A program made the position numbers and the translations under genes. The notes beneath the pieces are model-generated. The model made no database searches and had not been told where the DNA came from. It worked only from the letters and a program-made list of their open reading frames with translations. From Persephonella sp. (GTDB lineage Bacteria > Aquificota > Aquificia > Aquificales > Hydrogenothermaceae): DNA of 64,000 bases. The stretch is from contig NZ_JALVTW010000017.1 of the NCBI RefSeq assembly GCF_027023985.1, forward strand, positions 1-64,000, given 5' to 3'. Positions 34,601 to 42,302 of the stretch are shown piece by piece. Numbering within the stretch: position 1 is the stretch's first letter; every line of letters begins with the position of its first letter.

Positions 34601-35301
34601 AAGGCAGTTTCTTTGGCTTTATCCATAATAGATTCAAGGGAGTCATCTATGACGTTTACATAACAGCTTGAATATTGATTTGTAGAAGTTCCTGAATTAT
34701 AAAGGGTAGGCGTAGAGTGGAGGTATTCCAGTTTAGAGATTTTGTTGTAAACTTTTAGGACTTCTTCCTCATTATTACCAATTCCCATTGCAACTCTCAT
34801 GAAAAACCACTGGGGTTTTTCAATAATGTTCCCTTCTCTGTCCCTTGTAAAATATCTGTCTTTCAGGGTTGTCATTCCAAAGTAATCAAGAAATGCATCC
34901 CTTGAGTAATCTATATTTTGCTCTAGATAATCTATATCAAAATCCAGCAGTTCCTTTTTATAAAGCCCTTCTTTTACCCCAAACTCAATGGCTTCTTTAA
35001 ATGAACTAAATCTTTTATCTATTTCTCTGTTAATCAGTTTTAAAAGCTGTTTTGCAGCTAGGGTATCATATATATAATGTTTTGGGATAAGCTGTTCTAT
35101 AGCTTTGAGAACGAGTGTATCAAGTTCCTGTGTGGTAACCCTCTCCGGTATTTTTAAATCAAGTTCTTTTGCAACTTTAAACACAATTTCATAATCATCA
35201 GGGATATCCATACCTTCAAGAAGAGCAAATATAGCATTAATCAACTTTTTCATCTGGAATTTTTCTTCTGTTCCATCTCTCTTTACGACTATCCTTTGCA
35301 T
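31687..35301 (-). CDS. nrdA: Ribonucleotide reductase large subunit with intein
   Basis: I use the ATG at 35301, six bases after AGGAGG; a TTG two codons earlier is also open. The 1204-residue precursor has an ATP-cone (residues about 5-90; VVKRDGTEEKF), the class I catalytic barrel (NQYSSCYVNVIDD with the first redox Cys; NAVLLAIAPTASISIIAGTTSSI) and a C-terminal CPTDPLLNKICPSC redox tail. A 405-residue intein (residues 427-831) separates NSSNL from CTEISIPN, just before the catalytic thiyl Cys. The spliced enzyme would be 799 residues. It reduces ribonucleotides with NrdB, encoded 65 bp upstream. Confidence 0.95.
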   Translation of the reverse strand: MQRIVVKRDGTEEKFQMKKLINAIFALLEGMDIPDDYEIVFKVAKELDLKIPERVTTQELDTLVLKAIEQLIPKHYIYDTLAAKQLLKLINREIDKRFSSFKEAIEFGVKEGLYKKELLDFDIDYLEQNIDYSRDAFLDYFGMTTLKDRYFTRDREGNIIEKPQWFFMRVAMGIGNNEEEVLKVYNKISKLEYLHSTPTLYNSGTSTNQYSSCYVNVIDDSLESIMDKAKETAFLAKYAGGVGTDVTRLRATGSKIHSLNAKSSGPIPFIKIFDTIVNAIQQGGRRRSSQVMYMQPWHYDIDAFLDLRETTGNPYFRTPSLNTAIWMPDEIMRRIKEGEPLYLFDPAECPELVESWGDEFTKKYFECIEKAETGKLKLWKKIDSQDWFKRYLFKLAKTGHPWLTFKDRHNEHNPCPEYGVINSSNLCVTGDTRLATQWGLVKAEELFEKGEPIIATYDKRTDGNWEDYGVSTAQCLKMYKTKENADVYEVITKEGYKIKATDWHEFYRAVPDKLEKGKYAKEYRIEKAKLSDLKPGDKLLIQSGEGQFGVEGYYELGLLTGLIVGDGTFASKGKYKSVCIDLYNEDVELADKVLEAIDTVLEKDYRSINGRNYTNTLPKVFNHTQNSKKVRFSNQRLAKVLEKYGYSKESKLSVPEFVFKGTKETVIGFLQGLFTADATVNKIENNGIPTFSIQLASKERKLLEDVQILLANFGIKSSISKMRDYEKGHFSYIDKNGETKIYDAKPLYRLLLNGINAVKFVEEIGFLGIKQEKALKILEERENLGYQRYSRKTEHFFATVSEIKYVGKEDVYDTTQLYNHSLIFNGIVTGNCTEISIPNSTESTAVCTLASVNLSKHLNKDKTDIDWDKLKDTIETMVMALDNILDKNFYPSEESRRNTMDLRPLGIGLMGFAETLVELGIPYDSDEAVEFAEKVAKFMRDTAYAKSEELAKEKGAFPHYEEMKEKGKPYPYPPRRNAVLLAIAPTASISIIAGTTSSIDSYFSNVYSRDTLSGKFIVVNKQLMKKLEELDLWNEEMAEKIKANGGSIQYIDELDGKINKALFKGAYEIHPKRQIDIAAAFQKYVDQAVSKSIYIEEDLRGDMFDIYMYAWEKGLKSTYYCFIDKTVKGEKYTQKVNKRGARRGFGLRRTKEEVQQTTPEEDIKEIEKMAREKYGDEVVDKVKSGDIDACPTDPLLNKICPSCE
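32809..34023 (-). other. Intein with LAGLIDADG homing endonuclease, in nrdA
   Basis: The intein runs from Cys (CVTGDTRLATQWG) to Asn, 405 residues. Splicing block B is visible (VITKEGYKIKATDWHEF, with TxxH). Two LAGLIDADG motifs (LTGLIVGDG and LQGLFTADA) retain acidic residues, so the endonuclease may be active. The C-terminal block reads IFNGIVTGN before Cys+1: the penultimate residue is Gly, not the common His. Cys+1 is the catalytic Cys of the reductase, so unspliced protein must be inactive. Ribonucleotide-reductase large-subunit (RIR1) inteins are known, including in Aquifex. Confidence 0.93.
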
Positions 35302-35366
35302 AAGCAACCTCCTCTTATATTTTTAACATCCCCCTCAGAAATTTCGGGAGATAACGCACTTCATAA

Positions 35367-36356
35367 TTAGAAATTCGTATATTCTGTGCTGGAAACTTCG
35401 AAAAAGTTTGTGAGTTTCTTCACATCTTCTTTTTGTAGGAACTTAAGTGGGTTCTGGTCTATTTTGAACTGAGGGTCAAATCCAAGTTCTTCAAGTCTCC
35501 TGTCAGCTATGTATTTCATGTATTTTTCCAGTTCCTTGTAAGAAACACCAAATATAGTTGTTCCACCGAATTTAGTTTTCAGGTAGTTAAGTTCCAGCTC
35601 AACAGCATCAATAATTGTTTCCTGAATATTATCAACAAACTTCTCATCATCTACTATCTCAGGATTTTCTTCAACTATTGTCAATATAGCTTCTATCCCG
35701 TTTTGCAGGTGCAGAGATTCATCAATTAGTATCAGTTCAACTCCGGAAACAACATTTTTCATCTTTCCTGTGTCTTTCATAGCAAAGAAATGTGCAAATG
35801 CAGAGTAGAAGAACATACCTTCCTGAATAATGTTATTAAGCAGTATCGCTGTTAATATCTGTTTCTTTCCCTCCAGTGTATCAGGGTCAGCCTTCCCGTA
35901 AGTAATTCTATCAACAGCTCTAATGATGAGTTCTTGCTTTTCCTGGAGAAGTTTATCTTCAAGTGTTATGTTATAGATTCTTTTTCTGTCCATTTCAAAA
36001 GAGTTGAGAATTATCTCAAAAAAATCTGAATGTATATTCTCCATAAACATCTGAGTGGAAAAGCTCATCTTTGCATAAGGGTCTGTTAAAACAGGGAAAA
36101 ATCCATTTCCCAGAACATTTTGAACCAGCAGTTCAGAAGAAGCAAAGTATCCTACAGATGTATCAAATAAGTCTTTCTCAGTGGGTGTCAAAGATTTGTA
36201 ATCAAGAACATCCTGTTGTATATTTAATTCCTCAGGAAACCAGACAGCCTTTTTCTGTTTGGTATATATTTCTTTGAATACGGGATATCTTGGGTTTTCT
36301 GAGAGTCTGATATTATCTCTAACAGATGTTTTTCCAATGAATTGTAAATTTTTCAT
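35367..36356 (-). CDS. nrdB: Ribonucleotide reductase small subunit lacking the radical Tyr (class Ic-like)
   Basis: The 329-residue R2 ferritin-like protein has all six metal ligands: Glu75, Glu106, His109, Glu179, Glu213, His216, with the same spacing as E. coli R2. The residue four after the first His, Tyr122 in E. coli, is Phe113 here (ENIHSDFFEII), and the first ligand is Glu instead of Asp. Both are the signature of the Chlamydia class Ic Mn/Fe enzyme, where the metal site replaces the tyrosyl radical. It is the first gene of nrdBA, with AGGAGG before the ATG and paired NrdR boxes upstream. Confidence 0.93.
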   Translation of the reverse strand: MKNLQFIGKTSVRDNIRLSENPRYPVFKEIYTKQKKAVWFPEELNIQQDVLDYKSLTPTEKDLFDTSVGYFASSELLVQNVLGNGFFPVLTDPYAKMSFSTQMFMENIHSDFFEIILNSFEMDRKRIYNITLEDKLLQEKQELIIRAVDRITYGKADPDTLEGKKQILTAILLNNIIQEGMFFYSAFAHFFAMKDTGKMKNVVSGVELILIDESLHLQNGIEAILTIVEENPEIVDDEKFVDNIQETIIDAVELELNYLKTKFGGTTIFGVSYKELEKYMKYIADRRLEELGFDPQFKIDQNPLKFLQKEDVKKLTNFFEVSSTEYTNF

Positions 36357-36376
36357 GGCTACTCCTCCTGAAGAAA

Positions 36377-36423
36377 CTACTATATATAGTGTTTTTTATT
36401 AATGATAACCCTACATATTGTGT
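36377..36423 (-). promoter_or_regulatory. Two NrdR boxes upstream of nrdBA
   Basis: Plus-strand readings are CTACTATATATAGTGT (36377-36392) and ACCCTACATATTGTGT (36408-36423). Each differs at two positions from the NrdR consensus ACAC-WATATATW-GTGT. They are spaced 31 bp start to start, the three-turn spacing typical of NrdR pairs. They lie 21-67 bp before the nrdB start codon, so repression by an NrdR encoded elsewhere is expected. Confidence 0.82.
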
Positions 36424-36522
36424 ATGTCAAATTAAAATTTTTCCAAAAAAATGAATAACTTTTGTCTTCAGGGGTAATATTCATTTTCGGATAGTGTTGA
36501 AATTTATGAAAAAATTTTTTAA

Positions 36523-36540
36523 AGTTAGTTATACCTAACT
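36523..36540. promoter_or_regulatory. Inverted repeat upstream of the DHH-tetR pair
   Basis: AGTTAG-TTATAC-CTAACT is a perfect 6-bp inverted repeat around a TTATAC that could serve as a -10 element, 14 bp before the DHH gene ATG. It may be the operator of the TetR-type protein encoded in the same operon; this is inference from position and symmetry. Confidence 0.45.
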
Positions 36541-36554
36541 CCAATGGGGGAAAT

Positions 36555-37442
36555 ATGGGAAAAACTGTATGTGTATATCACGGCAATTGCACAGATGGAA
36601 CAACAGCTGCAGCGGTTTTACTGAAAAAATATCCTGATTGTATATTGTTTCCGTTTGAACACGGATACGATGAAGAAATGTTAGACCAATTACTTGAAGC
36701 TGTAGACAAAGAAACCACAGTTTATATAGTTGATTTTTCCCTTAGGAAAGAAGACCTTGAGAAACTCATTCAAAAAGCAGGAAAGGTTATAAACATAGAC
36801 CACCATATCAGTGTGAAAGAAATTCTTGAAGAGGCTGCAAGGAAATACCCTAATTTTGAGTATGTATTTGACAATACGAAATCCGGTGCTTCTTTAACAT
36901 GGAAATATCTATTCGGTTCTCAGCCCCCCTGGATAATAAAATATGTAGAAGACCAGGATATCTGGACATGGAAATATGGAGAAACCACAAAATACGTAAA
37001 TCTGTATCTATTACCTCTAACAAATAAACCTGAAGAGATATTAAAACTCTTTGATAAACCTGTTGAAGAACTGATAGAAAAAGGTAAAGTAATTGCTTCA
37101 TTTTCAGATTATTTAATAAAAAGATTTGTAGAAAGGGCAAAAGAAACTCCCCTAAAAATAGGGAACTATATAGTTAAAGGCTTTAATACAAATTTCTTCC
37201 AATCAGAAATCGGAAATATTCTTGCCACTAAATACAATCAGGCTGTAGCACTTTTTAACTTTTCAGGAACAGATGTTAAATTTAGCTTCAGAAGTAACAC
37301 AGGACAAAAACCGGATGCACTTGAACTTGCACAGATTTTAGGTGGAGGCGGCCATAGAAATGCAGCAGGTGCTCTCGTCCCTGTAGAAGAATTTTTCAGA
37401 ATGATTGAAATGGCAATGGAGGAAAAAAGTAATGTTCACTGA
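36555..37442 (+). CDS. DHH/DHHA1-family phosphoesterase
   Basis: The 295-residue protein shows the DHH metal-site motifs: HGNCTDGTTAAAVL (residues 9-22), IVDFSL, INIDHHIS (the DHH triad) and, at the C-terminus, the DHHA1 substrate motif GGGGHRNAAGA. The family includes nanoRNases, cyclic-dinucleotide and polyphosphate hydrolases. This one is short, has no added domain, and the substrate cannot be assigned. It overlaps the downstream TetR gene by 11 bp. An inverted repeat sits at its promoter. Confidence 0.88.
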   Translation: MGKTVCVYHGNCTDGTTAAAVLLKKYPDCILFPFEHGYDEEMLDQLLEAVDKETTVYIVDFSLRKEDLEKLIQKAGKVINIDHHISVKEILEEAARKYPNFEYVFDNTKSGASLTWKYLFGSQPPWIIKYVEDQDIWTWKYGETTKYVNLYLLPLTNKPEEILKLFDKPVEELIEKGKVIASFSDYLIKRFVERAKETPLKIGNYIVKGFNTNFFQSEIGNILATKYNQAVALFNFSGTDVKFSFRSNTGQKPDALELAQILGGGGHRNAAGALVPVEEFFRMIEMAMEEKSNVH

Positions 37443-38031
37443 AAACATGGAAAACCTTACAACAAAGGAAAAAATAGTCAGAATAGGTGCAGAAATAATA
37501 GTAAAGGAAGGTCTAAGAAAATTTACAGCAAAAAATATAGCAGATAGGCTTGGGATTACAGATGCTGCTATTTTCAAACATTTCAAATCTATGGATGAGA
37601 TAATTCTGGAAATTATCAATGGTTATGTTTCACAGTGTTCAAGAAGTGCAATAGAAGCAGTTGAAAAGGGAAAAACAGTTAAAGAAAAACTGGAATTTTT
37701 ACTGAAAGCCCATATAAAAGTCCTTGAGGAAACAAGAGGAGCTGTTCCGGTTTTGTGTTTTGAGTTTTCAAGGTCTGAAGACTCTCAATTTAAAGACCTT
37801 CTTAACGAATTTGTCAAAAATTATAAAGAAAAAATTTCAGCTATAGTAAAACAGGGTCAGGAAGAAGGATGTATTAAGAAAAACCTCAACCCTGAAGAAG
37901 TAGCAATGTTCTTCTTAGGTTCAATTCAGGCAAAGGTATTCGCTTACGTAATTTCTAAAAAAGAAGGTCCAATAATAGAAGACCCTGATGAATTTATAGA
38001 AATGATTTTCTACGGCATTATGGAACATTAA
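37432..38031 (+). CDS. TetR-family transcriptional regulator
   Basis: I choose the ATG at 37432, preceded by GGAGG inside the DHH gene, over the ATG at 37405. The about 199-residue protein has an N-terminal TetR helix-turn-helix (KIVRIGAEIIVKEGLRKFTA, then IADRLGITDAAIFKHFKSMDEI) and an all-helical ligand/dimer domain. The ligand is unknown. Translational coupling to the DHH gene and the inverted repeat before that gene suggest autoregulation of the pair. Confidence 0.9.
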   Translation: MFTENMENLTTKEKIVRIGAEIIVKEGLRKFTAKNIADRLGITDAAIFKHFKSMDEIILEIINGYVSQCSRSAIEAVEKGKTVKEKLEFLLKAHIKVLEETRGAVPVLCFEFSRSEDSQFKDLLNEFVKNYKEKISAIVKQGQEEGCIKKNLNPEEVAMFFLGSIQAKVFAYVISKKEGPIIEDPDEFIEMIFYGIMEH

Positions 38032-38098
38032 AAGTTATCCCTTGTTAAATTTTTCTAAAAATTATATTTTATATCTCAAAAATCCATTGGAGTATTCT

Positions 38099-38824
38099 AT
38101 GGAAAATAATAAAGAATGTGCCATATGTGGTGGCCTCGGCTGGATTATTAAAGAAAATGGTGTTACAAAATGTGTCTGCAGATACTCAGATATCACAGAC
38201 ACAATCTTCAAAAGAATGAACATTCCTAATAGATATAGGGATAAAGATCTGTCTAATTTTATTCCAGATAAAAAATACGGACATAAATTTATATTGACCA
38301 GAATTGAGGATTATATAAACTCTGATGACTATCTAAAAGGAAAAGGCCTTTTCCTTGTTGGAAAACCGGGAGTCGGGAAAACCCATTTGGCTGTTGGTAT
38401 TCTAAAGGAGTTCTTCAGAAGAAAAGGAATAGTAGGACTTTTTTATGACACCCGTTCACTTTTATTCAAGCTTAAATCTTCCTTCGATGGCTCAGCTTCG
38501 GCACGGGAAATTCTTGAAGAAGTGGTAGAAACTCCAATCCTTGTCCTTGATGACCTTGGCTCAGAGAGACTTTCAGACTGGGCAAGGGATATCTTACACT
38601 ATATTATTATTAACAGATATAATGAGTTAAAACCGATAATAATTACATCAAATATAGAGCTAAAATCCCAGAAAAAAGGGGATGAGGATATACTGGAAAA
38701 CACACTGGAAGAAAGGATGGGAAGCTCTATAGCCTCCAGACTATCGGAGATGTGCGAGGTTTTACCTGTAAAAGGTGAAGATAAAAGAGGAAGCAGATTA
38801 ACAACAAATGAGGTAAAAAGATGA
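38099..38824 (+). CDS. dnaC: DnaC/DnaI-type helicase loader
   Basis: The about 241-residue AAA+ protein starts MENNKE; I prefer this ATG, with GGAG 8 nt upstream, to an ATG 19 codons earlier. The N-terminal region has a CAIC...CVC cysteine cluster (likely zinc). The ATPase domain has Walker [14 protein letters not shown], Walker B VLDDLGSE, sensor I IITSNIEL and an arginine-finger region MGSSIASRL. DnaC loads DnaB (3.1 kb in this window); Aquifex DnaC is a studied homologue. The gene overlaps hisB by 4 bp. Confidence 0.88.
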   Translation: MENNKECAICGGLGWIIKENGVTKCVCRYSDITDTIFKRMNIPNRYRDKDLSNFIPDKKYGHKFILTRIEDYINSDDYLKGKGLFLVGKPGVGKTHLAVGILKEFFRRKGIVGLFYDTRSLLFKLKSSFDGSASAREILEEVVETPILVLDDLGSERLSDWARDILHYIIINRYNELKPIIITSNIELKSQKKGDEDILENTLEERMGSSIASRLSEMCEVLPVKGEDKRGSRLTTNEVKR

Positions 38825-39405
38825 GAACAGCTACAATAAAAAGAGAAACAAGGGAAACACAGATAGAACTTTCTATAAATCTGGATGGAACAGGAAAATA
38901 TAATGTTGATACCCCTGTAGGATTTTTAACCCATATGTTAGAGACATTTTCAAAGCACTCCCTTATTGACCTTGAAGTTATGGCCACTGGTGATATTCAT
39001 GTCAGTCATCACCACACAGTTGAAGATGTTGGAATAGTTCTTGGTATGGCAATAAAAGAAGCATTAGGGGATAAAAAGGGTATTAGGAGATTTGGAGATG
39101 CAATAATACCTATGGATGAAGCCCTTGCAATGTGTGCTGTAGATTTATCAGGTAGACCTCTGCTTTTCTATGATGATATGGGATTAAGGGGAAAAATCAC
39201 AGAGTTTGATTTTGAACTGATGGAGGAGTTTTTTAAGGGTCTTGTTTTGTCTGCAGGTATAACAGTTCATCTAAAAGCACTTGCAGGGAAAAATCTTCAC
39301 CATATAGCCGAAGCTCTTACAAAAGCGCTGGCAGTGGCATTGAGAAATGCAATAGAAAAAGACCCAAGGAGAACAGATACTCCTTCAACAAAAGGTAGTT
39401 TGTAA
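38821..39405 (+). CDS. hisB: Imidazoleglycerol-phosphate dehydratase
   Basis: The 194-residue single-function HisB starts [22 protein letters not shown] and has the two metal-binding His motifs: [16 protein letters not shown] in the first half and [15 protein letters not shown] in the second. It dehydrates imidazoleglycerol phosphate in histidine synthesis. There is no fused phosphatase domain. ATGA overlap with dnaC implies coupled translation. No other his genes are nearby. Confidence 0.96.
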   Translation: MRTATIKRETRETQIELSINLDGTGKYNVDTPVGFLTHMLETFSKHSLIDLEVMATGDIHVSHHHTVEDVGIVLGMAIKEALGDKKGIRRFGDAIIPMDEALAMCAVDLSGRPLLFYDDMGLRGKITEFDFELMEEFFKGLVLSAGITVHLKALAGKNLHHIAEALTKALAVALRNAIEKDPRRTDTPSTKGSL

Positions 39406-39415
39406 GGAGACAAGT

Positions 39416-40030
39416 ATGAACAGAAAAGAAAAAATTCTTGAAATTTTAAGGGAAAAGAAAGAAACCTCGGTAAAGGAATTAAGCAACATATTCGGCGTTT
39501 CTGAAATGACAATATACAGAGATGTCCGGGAACTTGAGCAGGAAGGGTATATAAAAAGAAAACATGGTGCAGTTTTACTTAATGATAGAGATGAATCAGA
39601 AGCACTTATGGTTGATACATGTCCAATATGTGAAAAACCTATCACAAGGGCATATCCTTACAGAATAACCGTAGAAGACGCAAAAGTTATAGAGACATGC
39701 TGCGAGCATTGTGGATTTTTACTCCATAGCAGATACGAAGATAAAAAAGTGTCAGCAATTACTTATGACTTCATAACAGAAAATCCAATTAGCGCTTTGA
39801 ATGCCTGGTATGTTGTGGGAAGCTCCGCTGTTCCATGTTGTAGCCCAAGTGTCATTCCGTTTGCATCCAAAGAAGATGCGGAGAAGTTCAGCAAAGGTTT
39901 CGGTGGACAGGTTATGAGTTTTATTGATGCTTATAATACTATCGTAAACAATATGAATATAAACCTAAAAAGCTGCTGTCATCCACAGGAAACTGTTTTC
40001 AGAATTGACCAGCTCAAGAAAAAGTCTTAG
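39416..40030 (+). CDS. DeoR-type HTH fused to a Cys-rich NosL-like domain
   Basis: Residues 1-58 are a DeoR-family helix-turn-helix (VKELSNIFGVSEMTIYRDVREL, then the wing GYIKRKHGAVLL). Residues about 66-190 contain nine cysteines: CPIC (69, 72), CCEHC (95, 96, 99), PCC (141, 142) and SCC (187, 188). They also contain a NosL-like stretch, AWYVVGSSAVPCCSPSVIPF followed by SKEDAEKFSKGFGGQVMSF. I read it as a one-component metal- or thiol-sensing regulator, copper being a reasonable guess. The targets and effector are not shown by sequence. It starts 10 bp after hisB and overlaps the converging TusA-fusion gene by 4 bp. Confidence 0.75.
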   Translation: MNRKEKILEILREKKETSVKELSNIFGVSEMTIYRDVRELEQEGYIKRKHGAVLLNDRDESEALMVDTCPICEKPITRAYPYRITVEDAKVIETCCEHCGFLLHSRYEDKKVSAITYDFITENPISALNAWYVVGSSAVPCCSPSVIPFASKEDAEKFSKGFGGQVMSFIDAYNTIVNNMNINLKSCCHPQETVFRIDQLKKKS

Positions 40031-40620
40031 ATTTCAACCACAGGATATTTTCTTTTCCTGTCTACAAGATGGATATTTTCAACACCAAATTTGTTTTCTT
40101 TAAGTAGATTAAATACTTCTATAGCTCTATTTTTGTCTTTAAATCCTATCACTACTCCGCAAAACTCATAAATTTCGTTAGGAACAGGTAGTGTTGTAAA
40201 ATCTTCTATTCCTTTTTCTTTGAGGAATTCTATGGCTCTGAAACCTTCAGGAATAGACATAAAAGTGATTATATATTTAGGACCAGCAGATTTAAATAAC
40301 CTGTAGAAATAATCATAAAGATGAAGTTTTACACCAATTGCATAAAATCTTACCTTTTCCAGAAAAGTATCACCGTGCCAGCCAGTTCCCCTTTCTATAA
40401 CAGCTTCGTATACGCCGTTTTTTTCTTCTAACGAGATTAGTTTATTTCCTGTATCATGACACCATATCTGGATATCCTTTTTGAATGCTTTATCATCAGA
40501 TAGAACTTTAACCCTTTCACCAACAGGTATTTTTTTCAGTTCTCTGGATACATATATAAGGGGCGTAGGACAGAACATTCCCCTTGCATCTATTGTTTTC
40601 ATATCTTCTTTTACTTGCAT
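40027..40620 (-). CDS. TusA sulfur-carrier domain fused to a DUF3343 domain
   Basis: Residues 7-75 are a TusA/SirA domain with the sulfur-carrying Cys17 in MFCPTPL. A linker (about 76-108) leads to a C-terminal region (YIITFMSIPEGFRAIEFLKE, LPVPNEIYEFCGVVIGF) matching DUF3343, the putative Se/S-carrier family. It probably handles persulfide sulfur or selenium; the acceptor is unknown. It ends the miaA-hfq-hflX-HIT run and its first bases overlap the HIT gene by 10 bp. A second ATG six codons in is possible as the start. Confidence 0.82.
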   Translation of the reverse strand: MQVKEDMKTIDARGMFCPTPLIYVSRELKKIPVGERVKVLSDDKAFKKDIQIWCHDTGNKLISLEEKNGVYEAVIERGTGWHGDTFLEKVRFYAIGVKLHLYDYFYRLFKSAGPKYIITFMSIPEGFRAIEFLKEKGIEDFTTLPVPNEIYEFCGVVIGFKDKNRAIEVFNLLKENKFGVENIHLVDRKRKYPVVEI

Positions 40621-40958
40621 ATTAGTCTTCCCAGTGGTTCTCCGCCAAGTAAATGCCAGTGGATATGTGGAACTTCCTGTCCAGAATCTGGACCTGTGTT
40701 TACAATTAGTCTGAATCCTGTTTCTGCAATTCCTTGCTGCTTAGCTATCTCATTTGCCTTAAGGATAATATGTCCAATAACAGGTTTGTGTCTTCCTTCC
40801 AGATAAAGATTATTAGGTATGTGCTCCTTTGGAACCAGTAGGATATGAACCCTTGCCTGAGGATTTATATCTTTGAAAGCTATCATAATATCATCTTCAT
40901 AAACTATATCAGCCGGAATCTCTTTATTTATTATTTTGCAAAATACACATTCACTCAT
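40611..40958 (-). CDS. HIT-family nucleotide-binding hydrolase
   Basis: The 115-residue protein matches the HINT branch: SECVFCKIINKEIPADIVYEDD, DINPQARVHILLVPKEHI, and the histidine triad VPHIHWHLLGG. These enzymes hydrolyse AMP-lysine or adenylated intermediates; the natural substrate is uncertain. It sits between hflX and the TusA-fusion gene on the same strand. Confidence 0.93.
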   Translation of the reverse strand: MSECVFCKIINKEIPADIVYEDDIMIAFKDINPQARVHILLVPKEHIPNNLYLEGRHKPVIGHIILKANEIAKQQGIAETGFRLIVNTGPDSGQEVPHIHWHLLGGEPLGRLICK

Positions 40959-40970
40959 TTTAGCCTCCGC

Positions 40971-42089
40971 TTAGTTATAACTAACCAGATTTTTTTCACT
41001 GGCATATTTTTTCAAAATTTCCATCAGTTTGTCAAGATTCCAGCCTTTTTCTGTGGATATAGTGATAGTTTCCTTGTTTCCTGTAAGGATATGTTCCTGA
41101 CTTTCGTCTAAAAATTCAGGAGATGGAACAAGTTTATCAACTTTGTTAAGCACTACAACAGCAGGTTTATGGTCAACTTTGATTTTTTTAAGTATTTTTT
41201 CCACTGCCTCTAACTTCTCCTGCCAGTTTTCATCGGATACATCAACAACATGGAGTATAAGGTCTGCTTCCTCTACTTCTTCAAGGGTTGCCATAAATGC
41301 ATCCATAATTTCCTTTGGCATATCCTTTACAAATCCGACTGTGTCTGTGATAACTACTTTTTTATTAATATCTGGGAATACTATATAAGATGTTTTTGTG
41401 TCCAGTGTAGCAAATAGCTGGTTTGATATAAACGCCTCTCTTTTTGTAAGCCTGTTTAGGAGACTGGATTTACCTGCATTGGTATAACCAACAAGGGCAA
41501 CTTTTAGCAGGTTAATATCTTTATTCCTCCATTTTCTTTGCTGGTATCTTTGTTTTTTGATGTATTCCAGCTCTTTTTTTATTTTGGCGATTCTTTCTTT
41601 AATTCTTCTGACCTTGATTTCACCTAATTTTTCACCTGCACCTTTGGTTTTCATACCACCCCCAATTCTGGACATAGCCTTACCTTTCTGACCGTAAATC
41701 CTCGGGAGCTCATGCTGAAGTGTTGCCAGCTCAACCTGAAGTTTTGCCTGTTTTGTTTTTGCCCTTTCAGAGAAAATGGATAGTATAAGGTCTGTTCTAT
41801 CTAAAACATTTACCCCTGTAATATTTTCAATGTTTGTAATTTGGACAGGTGTAAGGCTTGCATCAAATATGATTGTGTCAGCCTGAGTTCCTTCGGCAAT
41901 TTCTTTCAGCTGTCTGACTTTACCTTTTCCAATGTATGTCGCAGGGTCAGGTGTTTCCCTTTTTTGATAAAGTTTACCCAGTGCAATACCATCAAGGGCT
42001 TCAACCAGCCCTTCCAACTCATTCAAAGAGTATTTAAGCTCTTTTTCAGTTTTATTTGATGTTTTTACTCCTACTAAAATACATCTCAT
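40971..42089 (-). CDS. hflX: Ribosome-associated GTPase HflX
   Basis: The 372-residue protein has the HflX N-terminal domain (PATYIGKGKVRQLKE, DRTDLILSIFSERA), the glycine-rich linker RIGGGMKTKGAGEKLGE and a TRAFAC GTPase domain with G1 GYTNAGKSS, DTVGF and NKVD. HflX rescues stalled or heat-damaged ribosomes in other bacteria. The miaA-hfq-hflX order is the conserved bacterial arrangement. Confidence 0.95.
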   Translation of the reverse strand: MRCILVGVKTSNKTEKELKYSLNELEGLVEALDGIALGKLYQKRETPDPATYIGKGKVRQLKEIAEGTQADTIIFDASLTPVQITNIENITGVNVLDRTDLILSIFSERAKTKQAKLQVELATLQHELPRIYGQKGKAMSRIGGGMKTKGAGEKLGEIKVRRIKERIAKIKKELEYIKKQRYQQRKWRNKDINLLKVALVGYTNAGKSSLLNRLTKREAFISNQLFATLDTKTSYIVFPDINKKVVITDTVGFVKDMPKEIMDAFMATLEEVEEADLILHVVDVSDENWQEKLEAVEKILKKIKVDHKPAVVVLNKVDKLVPSPEFLDESQEHILTGNKETITISTEKGWNLDKLMEILKKYASEKNLVSYN

Positions 42090-42110
42090 ACTGCAAAATA
42101 TATATGAATT

Positions 42111-42302
42111 TTAAGTTTCTGCAACAATTGTGCTTATTGCATGTTTATAAACAAGCTGCTTTTCGCCATTTACATCAAGGAGTATTGTAAACTGGTCTGC
42201 TTCAAGGATTTTTCCTGTTATTCTTGTTCCTCTTGTAAGATAAATAACAACTTCCTTTCCTTCCTCTTTCAGTTCTTGAAGCAGTTCATCCTGCACGTTC
42301 AT
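42111..42302 (-). CDS. hfq: RNA chaperone Hfq
   Basis: The 63-residue protein is essentially the Sm core: an N-terminal helix (QDELLQELKEEGKEVVIYL), Sm1 with GTRITGKILEADQFTILLDV and Sm2 with QLVYKHAISTIV. It lacks the long disordered tail of E. coli Hfq, which is usual in small Hfq forms. It forms a hexamer that pairs small RNAs with mRNAs. It overlaps miaA by 4 bp and precedes hflX by 21 bp. Confidence 0.95.
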   Translation of the reverse strand: MNVQDELLQELKEEGKEVVIYLTRGTRITGKILEADQFTILLDVNGEKQLVYKHAISTIVAET

